From Cryptomeria japonica (lineage: Eukaryota; Streptophyta; Pinopsida; Cupressales; Cupressaceae), in contig NC_081412.1 of NCBI RefSeq assembly GCF_030272615.1, positions 139,762,747 through 139,826,746 of the forward strand: a DNA stretch of 64,000 bases, read 5' to 3'. Shown here in pieces: positions 46,555 through 57,090 of this stretch (positions are counted from its first letter, which is position 1; each line of letters starts with the position of its first letter). The notes under the pieces were generated by a model. That model ran no database searches. It was not told where the DNA came from and worked only from the letters and a program-made list of their open reading frames with translations. The translations under genes and the position numbers were made by a program.

Positions 46555-47550
46555 TTCAAATTTAAATTTAAATGAAATACTTTAATACACATTGACATTA
46601 CACAGTTGACAGTCATTTCAAATGACTATGAGTATTTCACAATTGACTGTGTAATACACAGTCATTAATTACAATGTACATTAATGATTAATGTATTACA
46701 CAGTCATCAGTCATTTGAAAATGACTATGTATTACACAGTCATTTCAAAATTTCAAATGACCGTGTATTACACAGTCATCAGTCATTTGAAAATGACTGT
46801 GTATTACACAGTCATCAGTCATTTGAAATTTTGAAATGACTGTAATGACTGTGTATTACACAGTCATTTGAAAATGACTGTGTAATACACAGTCATTTGG
46901 AAATGACTGTGTATTACACAGTCATTTCAAATGACTGATGACTGTGTAATACACAGTCATTTGAAAATGAATGTGTATTACACAGTCATTTGAAATGACT
47001 GTGACTGTGTAATGATGACTGTGTAATACACAGTCATTTGAAAATTTGAAATGACTGTGTATTACACAGTCATTTGAAAATTGAAATGATTGTGACTGTG
47101 TAATACACAGTCATTTGAAATGACTGTGACTGTGTAATGATGACTGTGTAATACACAGTCATTTGAAAATTTGAAATGACTGTGTATTACACAGTCATTT
47201 GAAAATTGAAATGACTGTGATTGTGTAATGATGACTGTGTAATACACAGTCATTTGAAAATTTGAAATGACTGTGTATTACACAGTCATTTGAAATGACT
47301 GTGACTGTGTAATACACAGTCATTTTCAAATGACTGTGTATTACACAGTCATTTCAAATGACTGATGACTGTGTAATACACAGTCATTTGAAATGACTGT
47401 AAATTGTAATTACTAATTACTAATGATTGTGTATTACACAGTCATTTGAAATGACTGTGACTGTGTAATACACAGTCATTTGAAATGACTAAGACTGTGT
47501 AATACACAGTCATTTTCAAATGACTGTGTATTACACAGTCTTAGTCATTC
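46555..47550. repeat. Palindromic TGACTGTGTAATACACAGTCA array
   Basis: About 1 kb is built almost wholly from the inverted motif TGACTGTGTAATACACAGTCA and its mirror TGACTGTGTATTACACAGTCA. Spacers are TTTGAAA, TTTCAAA or short AT links. Several dozen half-sites occur, and many neighbours pair into longer hairpins. There is no fixed period. It lies between the transposase start and the right end of hAT-C, where promoter or transposase-binding sites would be expected. Confidence 0.9.
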
Positions 47551-47990
47551 GAAATAAAACAATACAAAAAGATACCTGGTTGTGCGTGCAAATGCAAACA
47601 ATACAGTCATTTTGACTGTGTAATACACAGTCATTTCAAATGACTGTGTATTACACAGTCAAAATGACTGTGTATTTGAAATAAAACAATACAAAAAGAT
47701 ACCTGGTCGTGCGTGCAAATGCAAACAATGCAGTCATTTTGACTGTGTAATACACAGTCATTTCAAATGACTGTGTATTACACAGTCAAAATGACTGTGT
47801 ATTCGAAATAAAACAATACAAAAAGATACCTGGTCGTGCGTGCAAATGCAAACAATACAGTCATTTTGACTGTGTAATACACAGTCATTTCAAATGACTG
47901 TGTATTACACAGTCAAAATGACTGTGTATTCGAAATGAAACAATACAAAAAGATACCTGGTCGTGCGTGCAAATGCAAACCCTATGCAAA
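47551..47990. repeat. 127-bp higher-order repeat, three copies plus part
   Basis: GAAATAAAACAATAC starts at 47551, 47678, 47805 and (as GAAATGAAACAATAC) 47932, exactly 127 bp apart. Each unit ends with the palindromes of the neighbouring array and contains GATACCTGGT(T/C)GTGCGTGCA. The near identity of copies shows recent amplification. Confidence 0.9.
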
Positions 47991-48264
47991 TCGCGTGGCG
48001 TTTTTTGCCTTCCGGAGTCGCGCGAGCCGCGAAATGGAATAAAGACTTCGGTTTTTTTTTTGCCTGCGACTTAAGTCGCGTTTTTCTCGCATTTTGTGCC
48101 GTGTTTCGGGCGGGTTTTGGCCATTAACGGCGATTATTTGCCAAAAAAATCGCGGCGAGTATATAAAAAAATCGCCCCGAGTATTTCCGCGATTAACTCG
48201 CGCGGGATTATGGATCGCGATTACTCGCGAGTTTTTGAATTGCTCGCCGAGTTTTTCATCTATG
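47991..48264 (-). other. Right end of hAT-C, GC-richer subterminal region
   Basis: Shifts to a CG-rich composition with repeated CGCG, TCGCG and CTCGCC motifs (for example ACTCGCGAGT near 48220) and ends in the inverted repeat. The motifs resemble the ACTCGGCGAGT-type sites of hAT-A and hAT-B and are candidate transposase-binding sites. Confidence 0.6.
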
Positions 48265-48272
48265 GTCTGAGT

Positions 48273-48540
48273 ATTTCACCTGTGTTTAACATTTCAGATC
48301 TTCATGAATATCATGAACCAGAATTCAGTGAGGACAATATTGCAGACTTGGAGAAACAGTTGCCCCAGAAGGAACCGGATTAGATTGAAGAAATTTTGGA
48401 CAATAGGATTGGGCATAGTACCTGGAGCAGTCTGTATAAGGAGTATCTTGTGAAGTGGAAGGACAGACCAATTGAAGATTCATCTTTCATTTCTCAAGCA
48501 GAGGTAGACTACTTTGGTTTTCCTCTGACCCCGACAAAGT
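48273..48540 (+). pseudogene. Gypsy pol C-terminus with chromodomain
   Basis: After the target duplication the frame continues ISPVFNISDLHEYHEPEFS. A TAG stop at 48381 is followed by IEEILDNRIGHS and YLVKWKDRPIEDSSFISQAEV. That IEEIL..YLVKWK..P..SF pattern is the chromodomain of plant chromoviruses, which steers integration to marked chromatin. It is the end of the polyprotein cut off by hAT-C, and the join ELPDSLS / ISPVFN is seamless once the transposon and one target copy are set aside. Confidence 0.9.
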
Positions 48541-48573
48541 GAGAGGCTCACTTTTTCAATAACCCTGGATGTT

Positions 48574-49391
48574 TGATGCAGGAGCATCGCTTGTTGATAG
48601 CAATCTTGCATCAACCCAAAAAATCAACCCAAAAAACAATTTCTTTCTACTTTGCTTTCTGTTTGTAGTTTCAGTCTTTCTTTTTGTGTGTCCCGGTTTT
48701 GGCTCACCGGATCCTGTGGAGTTGGATTCTACTGGAAGACTTGATCATCTTTCCTGTTTCCAGACCACATCGCATTTGGATCATTTTCCGACAAGATATC
48801 GCTATCGATTTCCTTGACAGTTTCCTGTTACCGATTGACAGTTCTTGTTACCGATTGCCTGGACCTATTTTGGTGATCTATCGGAACCCCTTCCGAAGCT
48901 TGCAAAGCCTTGGGCGTTGATTCCGATGTTCCTTGGCTTGTGGTCGACCTTTTCCCACGATCTACATTTCATCCTTTGGATTTTCCGAAGGAATCTCTTG
49001 GTGGAGGCCGACCTTGATTATTTTACACGTTAGGTCTTGTTCTTCAGGTTTTGATCCTTTTTGGGCCGACTGGATCCTTTGGATCGATATATATAGTTGT
49101 AATTGCACATTAGAATGTAATCAATCAGAGAATCAAGTAGCTAGATTGTGCGTAGAAGATAGATCTTAAGATTCAAGGTCTCAGTTGTGATCTATTCTGT
49201 ATGTTCTACCCGGCCTGTGAGCCGGTATGCTGTAATCCGGTTGCTACCGGTTGGATGTAATCGATTTTCATGCAATAAAACAATTTGTTCTGCATTGCCT
49301 CCATCATATCTTTGTGTTTCTGTTGTGTTTACTCTTGCTGACCGGTCCGGATTGATCTCTTTGAGGTCCCTCCTCACTGGTGACTGCTTCA
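48574..49391 (+). repeat. 3' LTR of the gypsy element
   Basis: 818 bp, same ends as the left LTR, followed by the TATTG target duplication. It is longer than the left copy because of small internal insertions near 48615 and 48830. ATATATATAGTTG near 49087 is a possible TATA. Confidence 0.93.
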
Positions 49392-49396
49392 TATTG

Positions 49397-51278
49397 TCAC
49401 ATATAGGAGCCCCATTACATAGCTTCCCCATGGTCACCCAAGGAGAAGTGGCATTTGTTATTTGCAAGGCAGTTTTTGAATATTAAAACCTGCCATAGTA
49501 TCTGTTGCAAATGTTACATACTTTTAAGTTAAGTGCTTCCTTTTATTATGCTACTTGTAATGAAATTCAGTCCACCCCATTATCAAAATAAGTTCCCATT
49601 TTATATTTTCTAATTCTAGTCATCCCTTAAAATAAGATGCTGCCATTTCAATTTATTTGATATTGGTTGGGTTCATATAATTAATTTTATTTTATCACCT
49701 AGGTTTTTTTTTTGCAATTTCTAGCAGGGGTATGACAGAATAAATCATTTAAGAAATCAAGAGTCAACAGTTCTATTCCCATAGTCTACCATAATAGGGT
49801 TGGAGAGGAAGCATGTTAGGGTACCCTAACTTCACCACATCTAAGCTCGAGAGCGCAAAGTAACCATACTCAACCCCTTGGCCGCAATTTGCAGGAACTC
49901 TTGTCCATCCATCATGAGGTGGGCTACTTAGAAGGGGAAGACGCACCTGCTGACCTTATCGAGGTTCTTCCCTAATCCTTTCATCATAACTTATAGGAGA
50001 TTTAAATAAATAAATGATTACAGAGATGAACTACAAGAATTTATAGACTATATATTCAATTATAAAACTATAGAATCTAGATAGACTATATATATTCGCA
50101 CTCAAATCTTCTTATTATCTTGCATATCAAATCTTCTTATTATCTTGCATACCACAATTGAATATGCTGTTGCAGTTTAATGATATTTCTGATCTGCTTA
50201 ATATATCAGATTTGCAGATTGCTTGATTTCTGAATAGTTGCAGATAGAATTCTATTACTTGTTCAGTGCCTTTGATGTCAATACTAACTTGCCTTGTATA
50301 CCTCTTGAATTGGAATGAAGAGTCATGTTAATTTCCAAGTACACAACCGTTCCCAAGGTTGTGTTCTTTCACAGCTGTCCTGTACCTCTTTTAAGGATCT
50401 CTGTCTACTTTCCTTAACAAATCGCGACCATATGAGGGTTATTTGATTGACCAAGTGCAAGGATAGCAATTTGAAGTTCTCTTGCACTTCTTTGCTCGTT
50501 CTTCTCCTCCCAGGAAGACGTTTATTTACCAGTGTGCTGATCAATGGATCAAATGCCTAGCAGGCTGTTATTTAGAAAATTGTGTTCTTATGGAGTAAGA
50601 CAATCTTCTGGATTATTTAATTAAGATAATCTTGATTATTGTGTTGTAGCTGGGGTAATGGCAGACAGGTCCAGATGCTTCAACAAAGATATATGAACAC
50701 AACTTTGTGGCTCCAACTAATTGCTTTGTAAGTTCAAGTGTGAATTTTGAATCATTAGCAGACTGAACACTAAGAGGTTGGGTATGTCCTGTAATTAAAT
50801 ACCTTTGATTACTCTGGCTATCTTCAAAGACAACCCAGTGAGTTAGCAGCAGTCACATTTAAAGGAGCTAGAGGGCAACTGTGACAAATGGACCTTTATA
50901 AATGAATATGATTCTAAAATTATCGCATTGAAATTGAATCTTGTAGTAACCTGTGAAAAGAGCACTGTTATTGCTCTGTGGAAGAAAGTACCAAATCCCA
51001 ATCAATCCTTCTTTTTGGAAATAAACTCCCTTTCATCCACTTCATAGGATTTATCAAAGTTGATATTTTAAAATTGGATGACAAAGGGTTTCATAAAGAA
51101 TGAAGTTTTAGTTTTCAAGGTGTACAGCCAAATATATGTTGATAAAATATATTTCTTTTCTTTTCTTTCTACACATTCTTTCAAAGTAATGTCGTCTGTT
51201 TGCAACATTCTGTAAATATTTTGTTAAGGTGTTCGATATGCCTTTTTTTGTCGTTGTGTAATGCTATCTGATACACAG
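49397..51278 (+). other. Last part of the 24.7-kb intron
   Basis: AT-rich, without recognised element ends or coding domains. A perfect 16-bp palindrome GTTAGGGTACCCTAAC lies near 49816. It ends in the acceptor GATACACAG at 51278. Confidence 0.55.
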
Positions 51279-51366
51279 ATTGTAGGCCTTGTTGGAGGGG
51301 ACATTTGCATTTGGAAACGACATGGTAATAGACATCTTCTTCGTGGGCACATTCAACGTGCATATT
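51279..51366 (+). CDS. F-box/WD40 protein gene, WD exon (88 bp)
   Basis: Starts in phase 0 after GATACACAG and reads IVGLVGGDICIWKRHGNRHL, then a short stretch to a proposed TATT/GTATGT donor in phase 1. The pattern (IVGLVG..ICIW) is a WD40 blade and follows smoothly from the previous exon's VDVDFDENK. The next exon should begin by completing a Cys or similar codon, but I did not find it downstream in the window. The donor site is less certain than the acceptor, since the frame stays open about 10 more codons. No stop or shift is present. Confidence 0.8.
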
Positions 51367-52098
51367 GTATGTGGTGTGTGTTTCTGAATTTCATTTTTTA
51401 GATTTTCGTACATTTGTAATAATCCTTTACATGATTTATGAATGTTGTTTGTAAGATCTACTAGAAACTAACATAATTAAAAAACCATTATTGATATGAA
51501 TGAATTTGACTTTACTTGGTGGCGTAGAAAAGTTCTTGAATGATTGTTGATTTCTTCTCTAAGTATAAACCATCACAACAAAATCATTCTTTGGAATAAA
51601 TTGGCAAAACCAAAAGATAAATATATTTTTTTCGAAGAATCAGGATTTAATTGAGTAAAACTTAAAAGTTGGATTTTCAAAAAAGTGAAAAACATAGAAA
51701 ACTGCAGAAAAAAGTGAAATACCTATTGTTTTTTACATTTAAAGGCATTTTAATTGCATAGAGATATAGAGAGCAAATAAAATTTGGGAGTTTACCTCAT
51801 AATTTTGAAATATAGATTTTGTCATTTATGTTCATCTTTCCATTTACATTTCATTGCAGAATGCATACTGCATAATACCTAAATGATAAAATGATAACTA
51901 CAATTTTAATTTTTAATATTTCAAAAAAATCAGTTAAAAGCTGCTTTGTACAAAATCAACCTACAAACTAAGTACAAGATTCAAAAAGTTTAATGCAGCC
52001 AATGTCTGTTACTGTTACAAAGAGAGCTATACCAGAGGGTTGCAAATCCTGATAATGATGCTTAAAGGTCAAAGAGTCTGTCCCAATTCGTTCAATCA
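51367..52098 (+). other. Intron after the last seen WD40 exon
   Basis: AT-rich DNA without recognised features, up to the LTR insertion at 52104. Confidence 0.5.
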
Positions 52099-52669
52099 CA
52101 TTATGTAATGTCCCCTATTTATACACTGTCAATTAACAAGAGCAACATCTATATTACTACCTTCTATTGTTATTAATCTAACTAATTCTTTGTAACATGA
52201 CTTATTAAACCATTCCTAAACCCAAACCAGTTTGAGCCTATTCCCAGAAGAGGGCCTGGCTGCCTAGGGTGCTTGACACACCTCTTCAATGTAACCCAGA
52301 TTACCGGGACTCAGTCCATTCACCGTTGGGGTCTGCAGCCCAGATTTCAGGAGGAGTCCTTTCACCCTTGGGGTTTCCTATTGAGTTGGTTTCATTCTGC
52401 CCCTTCCTAGCAGCACCCATCTCCCTTGGGGAATAGGAAATACAAACTGTTTATGGTTTTAGGTCAGTTTAAGACATTCATGTTTATGAATTTTTTATTT
52501 ATCTTGTAATCTATTTATTTGTTACCCTCTTATTTGTTCAATCAATTAACTCTTATTTTATGTTCTTGATAAAATTATTTATTATTGTTGATGTATTTGC
52601 ATTGTTATAAATCTGATTAAGTATTATCTTTAATCTTCAGAATAGAATACTAATTTATCCTCGTGTGTA

Positions 52670-52968
52670 TGTATATCACACACACACATGCACACGCACA
52701 CACCCACACACGTGCACATGCACACACACACACACACGTGCACGCACACACGCACACCCATGCACATGCACACACACACACATACACCCACACACACACA
52801 CACGCACACCCACACACAGGTACACGCACACATGCATGCACACACAACTGCATGCACGCACACCCACATGCACGCACGCACGCACAAACACGCATGCTCA
52901 TGCACGCGCACACATGCTCACGCACGCGCACACGCACACGCACACGCACACACGCGTGCACACACACC
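52670..52968. repeat. (CA)n-rich microsatellite, about 300 bp
   Basis: Nearly pure alternating CA with interspersed CG and TG steps (CACACGCACAC, TGCACGCACGCACGC). All the Thr-His and Val-Cys rich open frames here are artefacts of this composition. Alternating purine-pyrimidine DNA of this length can adopt Z-form under supercoiling. Confidence 0.95.
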
Positions 52969-53120
52969 TTATTATGTGCTCATATATTGAATATCAATGA
53001 ATAACAAATACAAAAATAACTTTGCTGTTTTAATGTACAGTCAGCAGAGTGGATTGAACATACTAGAAAGCCGACCAGACTGTCACTATATACGTGACCT
53101 GCTCTGCGATCTTCTCTTTT

Positions 53121-56028
53121 GACAATAAAGAGGGGTAAAGTTTTTATTCAACACAGAAAGAGAAGTACAACAAAAGAAGGTAAACCGCCCAGCAAAGAGA
53201 AAACTACAAAGACTTATCTTGATCCACGAGTTGGTCTAAGACACGAGACAACTCAGGAGAAAGTTGTCTTCTATCATCAATAGACCAACCATCCATTTAG
53301 CACATTTAGCAAGGCAATCAGCCATCCCATTCCATTCTCTGGGAATGTGACAGAAAGTAACGGACTCAAAATTGTTACAAAAGAAGAGAATCTGTTGAAT
53401 ATTCAACTGCAACTGCCAACCGACACCATTCAAGTTCTTATCATTTAGCAAATTCACCACAACTTGGGAGTCAAATTCGACAACAATCTGTTGCCAACAA
53501 AAAGAACATTTACAGATCAGCACAACCAGAATAGCTAGAGCTTCCATATAATTATTAGTATGAAAACCTTTGTAGATAGAGAACAGATATGGACTTGCCC
53601 AAATCTATTTCGCCCCACTCCACCGATATTAGCATGCCCGGGATTACTCCTAGAAGACCCATCAGTGTTAATTTTCAAAACACCAAGTGGAGGAGGGCTC
53701 CAATGACCCTCCCTAGAAATCCTCCACAAAGGATGATGACACCTATTCCTCAAAAGCTGATGAACGGGCTGCACACCCGGATCAGGAGCAAAAAGATTAA
53801 AGCAATTGCAAATATCAATCTCCCCAGGAGCCACACCCCCAACAAGGTCACACTTTGCCGAAACATTCTCCCGAATAGAATGCAGAATTTTCCACCACAC
53901 ATGCTGAACATCTACTTTGGCATCCTAAAAGATCCGCCGATTTCTCTACAGCCAAATATGCCAAATAATAAAAGTGGGTCCCAAGGACTAGGTAACTTGA
54001 AGAAAAGGAGTGCAAGCATGAGCATTACCCCAACGGTCCCAAAACTCAGCCATAGAAGAAACATGCCAGCAAGGACAATGCCAATAATCCTACTAGGAGT
54101 GCCAAATCCTCCTAGCAAAAGAGCATTGAAAGAAAAGGTAGGAGACTGTCTCCTCACTATTACAGCAAAGAAAACACATAGAAGGCCCACAAAAGCCGCT
54201 CTTACACAAGTTGTCCCAAGTAAGACAACGGTTCTGAACCACCAGCCAAAGGAAAAAATTACATTTAGGCCAAGCAAATCTATTCCAAACCTATTTCCAC
54301 CAGGGCACCTCTTCCCCCCCATAAATTTGATGGACAAGCTTCATATAGCCTGCAACAACAAAATACTTCCCTGATGACTCACATCCCCAGGCTAGAATAT
54401 TCGAACCCTCCAAGGAACTACAATTTCGGGATGCAAGAATATGCGCGAGCTCCTGTCGAGAATCCTCTGAGCCCCCAGGCGGCCATTCACTTGGACCCTT
54501 CCATCTGTACCCAACAACATGCCCAAAATACTGAATTGTCTTATAACGACCCACCGAAGTCCACCCAGCAACAACTAGGCTATCAGATAGTGGATGTAAG
54601 TGAGGATGCACAGAAAGAATGGGGGGATTACCATCCCACGAATCTAACTTGAAGAGAGCCTCTGAACCCTTGTTACAAATCCAAAAGAGCTCGTCTTTAA
54701 CAAGTTGTGCACTAGTTTTCAAAGTATGCCATATCACAGAGCCTCTACCCTCTAGCTGGTAGTAGGGAACACTCCAACCATGAATGTTACCCAAATACTT
54801 ATGAGTAAGGATACGAGCCCATAACTGATGTGGATTGATGCACCATCTCCAGTATAACTTTGCCGCAAGAACTTGACTATGCAAAATTGCTGAATGAAGG
54901 CCAAGGCCACCCTCAGATTTAGGTCGGCAGACGGACTCCCAGTTAACCAAACTCCACTTAGAAGGTTGCAAACGACCACTCCAAAGGAATTGACGAGACA
55001 TGGCATCAAATTCCTTAAGGAAATACATTGGGGCAGCCTGAACAAAGCCTCTATAAAAAGGAATAGCCTGAATCATAGACTGAAGGAGAGTAACACGAGC
55101 AACAGTAGAAAGCCACCTATGAGTCCAATGATTAACTTTTCGTCGCAGCTTATCCAACAGGGCCTGCCAAAAAGGCCTTAGTTTCAGACCAACAGAAACG
55201 GGAATACCTAGATAGATGAATGGGAGAGCGCCAATTTGGAACTGTAGACTATTGGCAATTCTCCTCTGGATAGTATCTGGTGTATTGAAAAAATAGATTG
55301 AAGACTTATGGTCATTCACCCGTTGTCCCAATACAGCTAAATAGACATCCAACAACTTCCTAAAAGACCGAGCCTCTTGAATACGGGTTACCCCAATAAG
55401 AGCCGTATCATCCACAAATTGAAGATGTGAGAGCTTAGGTAATCTAGCACCCCAAGTCCACCCCCGGATCAAGCCTTGGGAGACCTGAGACATAATGAAG
55501 CGCCACAGGCCCTCAGCTATACGGAGAAAGAGGATCTGCTTGTCGCAGACCTCTAGAAGCACCGAATAATTGAGAAGGTTCCCCATTGACAAGAACAGAG
55601 AAAGAAGTAGAGGTCACACAATTCAAAACCCAACTAACCCACTCCAAATTGAAGCCAAGTGCAAGGAGAACCTTACGCAAAAAACTCCACTTAACCCTGT
55701 CATAAGCTTTAGCCATGTCCAATTTGATAAACATACATCTCTCCCTAGAAACAACTATGGAATGAACGGGCTCAAAAGCAATTACAACCCCATCTAAAAT
55801 TTGTCTGCCAGCCACAAAACCTCCCTGTTCATCGGAAATCATTGAAGGAAGCCAGATTTTGAGTCTTTCTGCAATCAATTTAGTGATAATCTTATATACA
55901 ACATTGCACAAAGCAATGGGTCTAAAAAGTTCCAGTTGAGTAGCTCCCTCCTTCTTGGGGATAAGAACCAGGAAGGTAGAATTCAAAGCCCTAAGCATTT
56001 GCTTGCTACTATGGGATTCTTGAACAAT
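53121..56028 (-). mobile_element. LINE-2 of the window: 5'-truncated plant L1
   Basis: The ends are set by an imperfect 16-bp direct repeat, TGCGATCTTCTCTTTT (53105-53120) and TGCGATAATCTCTTTT (56029-56044). The 3' end is at the left (GACAATAAAGAGGGG..TTTTTATT), so it lies on the minus strand. It is truncated at the 5' end just upstream of the RT palm. RT, zf-RVT and RNase H follow in order, with frameshifts. It sits within the LTR at 52104-57183. Confidence 0.85.
53236..55998 (-). pseudogene. LINE ORF2 remnant: RT, zf-RVT, RNase H
   Basis: In element order: RT from 55998 (STFLVLIPKKEGATQLELFR, FRPIALCNVVYKIITKLIAE, FIKLDMAKAYDRVKW, RGLRQADPLSP). A frameshift near 55520 follows, and the catalytic box reads FVDD (about 55406-55417) with LPFIYLGIPVSVG after it. 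The zf-RVT region at about 54340-54100 is split over two frames (CLTWDNLC, CFLCC). RNase H starts GVLKINTDGSSRSNPGHANIG near 53680 and ends HIPREWNGMADCLAKCA near 53310, after another shift. It once reverse-transcribed element RNA at the chromosomal nick. The RT Asp pair is kept, but the shifts and 5' truncation make it inactive. Confidence 0.9.
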
Positions 56029-56405
56029 TGCGATAATCTCTTTTATTGTTTCCTTCTTTTCTTTATTTTCCGATGCCCCTTGATGAAGGCTTTTCCTAGT
56101 CTTAAATACCTTCCCGTATTGGTAGATAAATACGTCTCTTTATATGGAGACGTCTTACTTGGCCAAAGGGTGTCTCTTTCCTCGTTGACCAATGAACTTA
56201 GGAATCCTTTTAAATGGTAACACTCGTTAAAAGTAATATATGTCTTGATAAATATTCAATATCATTTTGTTTAAAGTAATATATATGTTAGTTGATAAAT
56301 ATTTAAAGTCATTTTATTTAAAGTAATATATACGTTAATTGATAAATATTTAATATCATTTTATAATACAATACTTTTAATAATAGTAATTTATCTACAA
56401 ATTAT

Positions 56406-57090
56406 CAGTGTTCCACGGGGACGTGTCCCCCCCTTTTTGGCTGCGTCTCGGAGACGGGGATGCGATGTCCCTCGCCGTCCTGCCACCGCCACCCAAGTGC
56501 CGCCAGAGACCGAGATACGTCTCCGTGTCTCCCAAGGAGATGTGGAAACGCCTCCACGTTTCCTGGGGAGACATCTGGGTGTCTCCCCGTCCTTCGAGAG
56601 ACGTGCAGGTGTCTCTCGAAGGACGAGGAGATGCCTAAACGTCTCCCATCGCCCCCACATATATGCAATGTTTAAAAATTAAAATTAAAATTAAAAAAAA
56701 AGTGACTTTTTTGGAACTTGGGTGCATTGCCCCCAAACCCTCGTTGAAAAATATAGAGGGAAACCACGCCGATAGAAGTAGGGAAAATTTAACCTCCGAG
56801 TCTGATTAGGCTCCATGTAACAACACAATTAGCATTGAAGAAATCTTGGTATTTAGATTTAGTATTTCAAATTTCCTATAGTCTCATTTGAAATGTAATT
56901 CTTATACTGTAATACTGTCATACATCTTTTCAAAACTAGTTTTTCAAGTACTATATGTATATGTATAACTATATCAGCACCACCACCCCGCCACCCCACG
57001 CCGCCGTCCCCCCGCTGTCCCCAAACTTAGGCCCTTGGTCCCCCTGTCCCGGAAACGCGTCCCCCCGTCCCCAACGCCCGTGGAACACTG
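56406..57090. mobile_element. hAT-D, GC-rich hAT MITE
   Basis: Terminal inverted repeats CAGTGTTCCACGGG at both ends and a perfect 8-bp duplication CAAATTAT (56398-56405 and 57091-57098). The first 240 bp and last 110 bp are GC-rich, with many GGAGAC / GTCTCC and GTCCCC motifs, while the middle is ordinary AT-rich DNA. There is no transposase. The open frames over the GC-rich part arise from composition. The ends differ from hAT-A, B and C, so it belongs to another hAT subfamily. Confidence 0.93.

Larger units (their letters stand above)
43510..48264 (-). mobile_element. hAT-C, near-complete hAT transposon
   Basis: The terminal inverted repeats are CATAGATGAAAAACTCGG and its exact complement at the right end. 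They are flanked by a perfect 8-bp duplication GTCTGAGT (43502-43509 and 48265-48272). The left subterminal region carries repeated ACTCGGCAA motifs and the right end GCTCGCCGAG. The element holds a three-exon transposase gene on the minus strand (43934-46357), then a 1.4-kb palindromic repeat array and a 127-bp repeat between the gene's start and the right end. A single nonsense codon is visible in the transposase. It landed inside the gypsy integrase-chromodomain junction, so it is younger than that element. Confidence 0.95.
38421..49391 (+). mobile_element. Ty3/gypsy chromovirus with nested hAT
   Basis: LTRs start TGATGCAGGAGCATC and end TTGCTTCA or CTGCTTCA (38421-39193 and 48574-49391). 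They are flanked by a perfect 5-bp duplication TATTG (38416-38420 and 49392-49396). A tRNA-Met-type primer binding site follows the left LTR. In order come gag with a CCHC knuckle, protease, RT, RNase H, integrase and a chromodomain, the chromovirus order. About 6.2 kb of this is the original element. The rest is hAT-C at 43510-48264, inserted between the end of integrase and the chromodomain. Multiple stops, one frameshift and loss of the integrase Glu show it is dead. It lies inside the 24.7-kb intron. Confidence 0.95.

Noticed and set aside
46555..47960. CRISPR-like appearance of repeated palindromes
   Set aside because: Spacers are themselves made of the repeat, unit spacing is irregular, the DNA is plant nuclear, and no cas genes occur. 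It is part of hAT-C.
52663..53004. Long open frames rich in Thr-His and in Val-Cys
   Set aside because: They are translations of the CA-rich microsatellite in all frames.
53589..54374. 261-codon plus-strand frame
   Set aside because: It is antisense to the LINE zf-RVT and RNase H region and has no motif of its own.
56391..56682. Several overlapping frames on both strands in GC-rich DNA
   Set aside because: They fall across the hAT-D terminal repeats and are open only because of GC-rich repeat composition.
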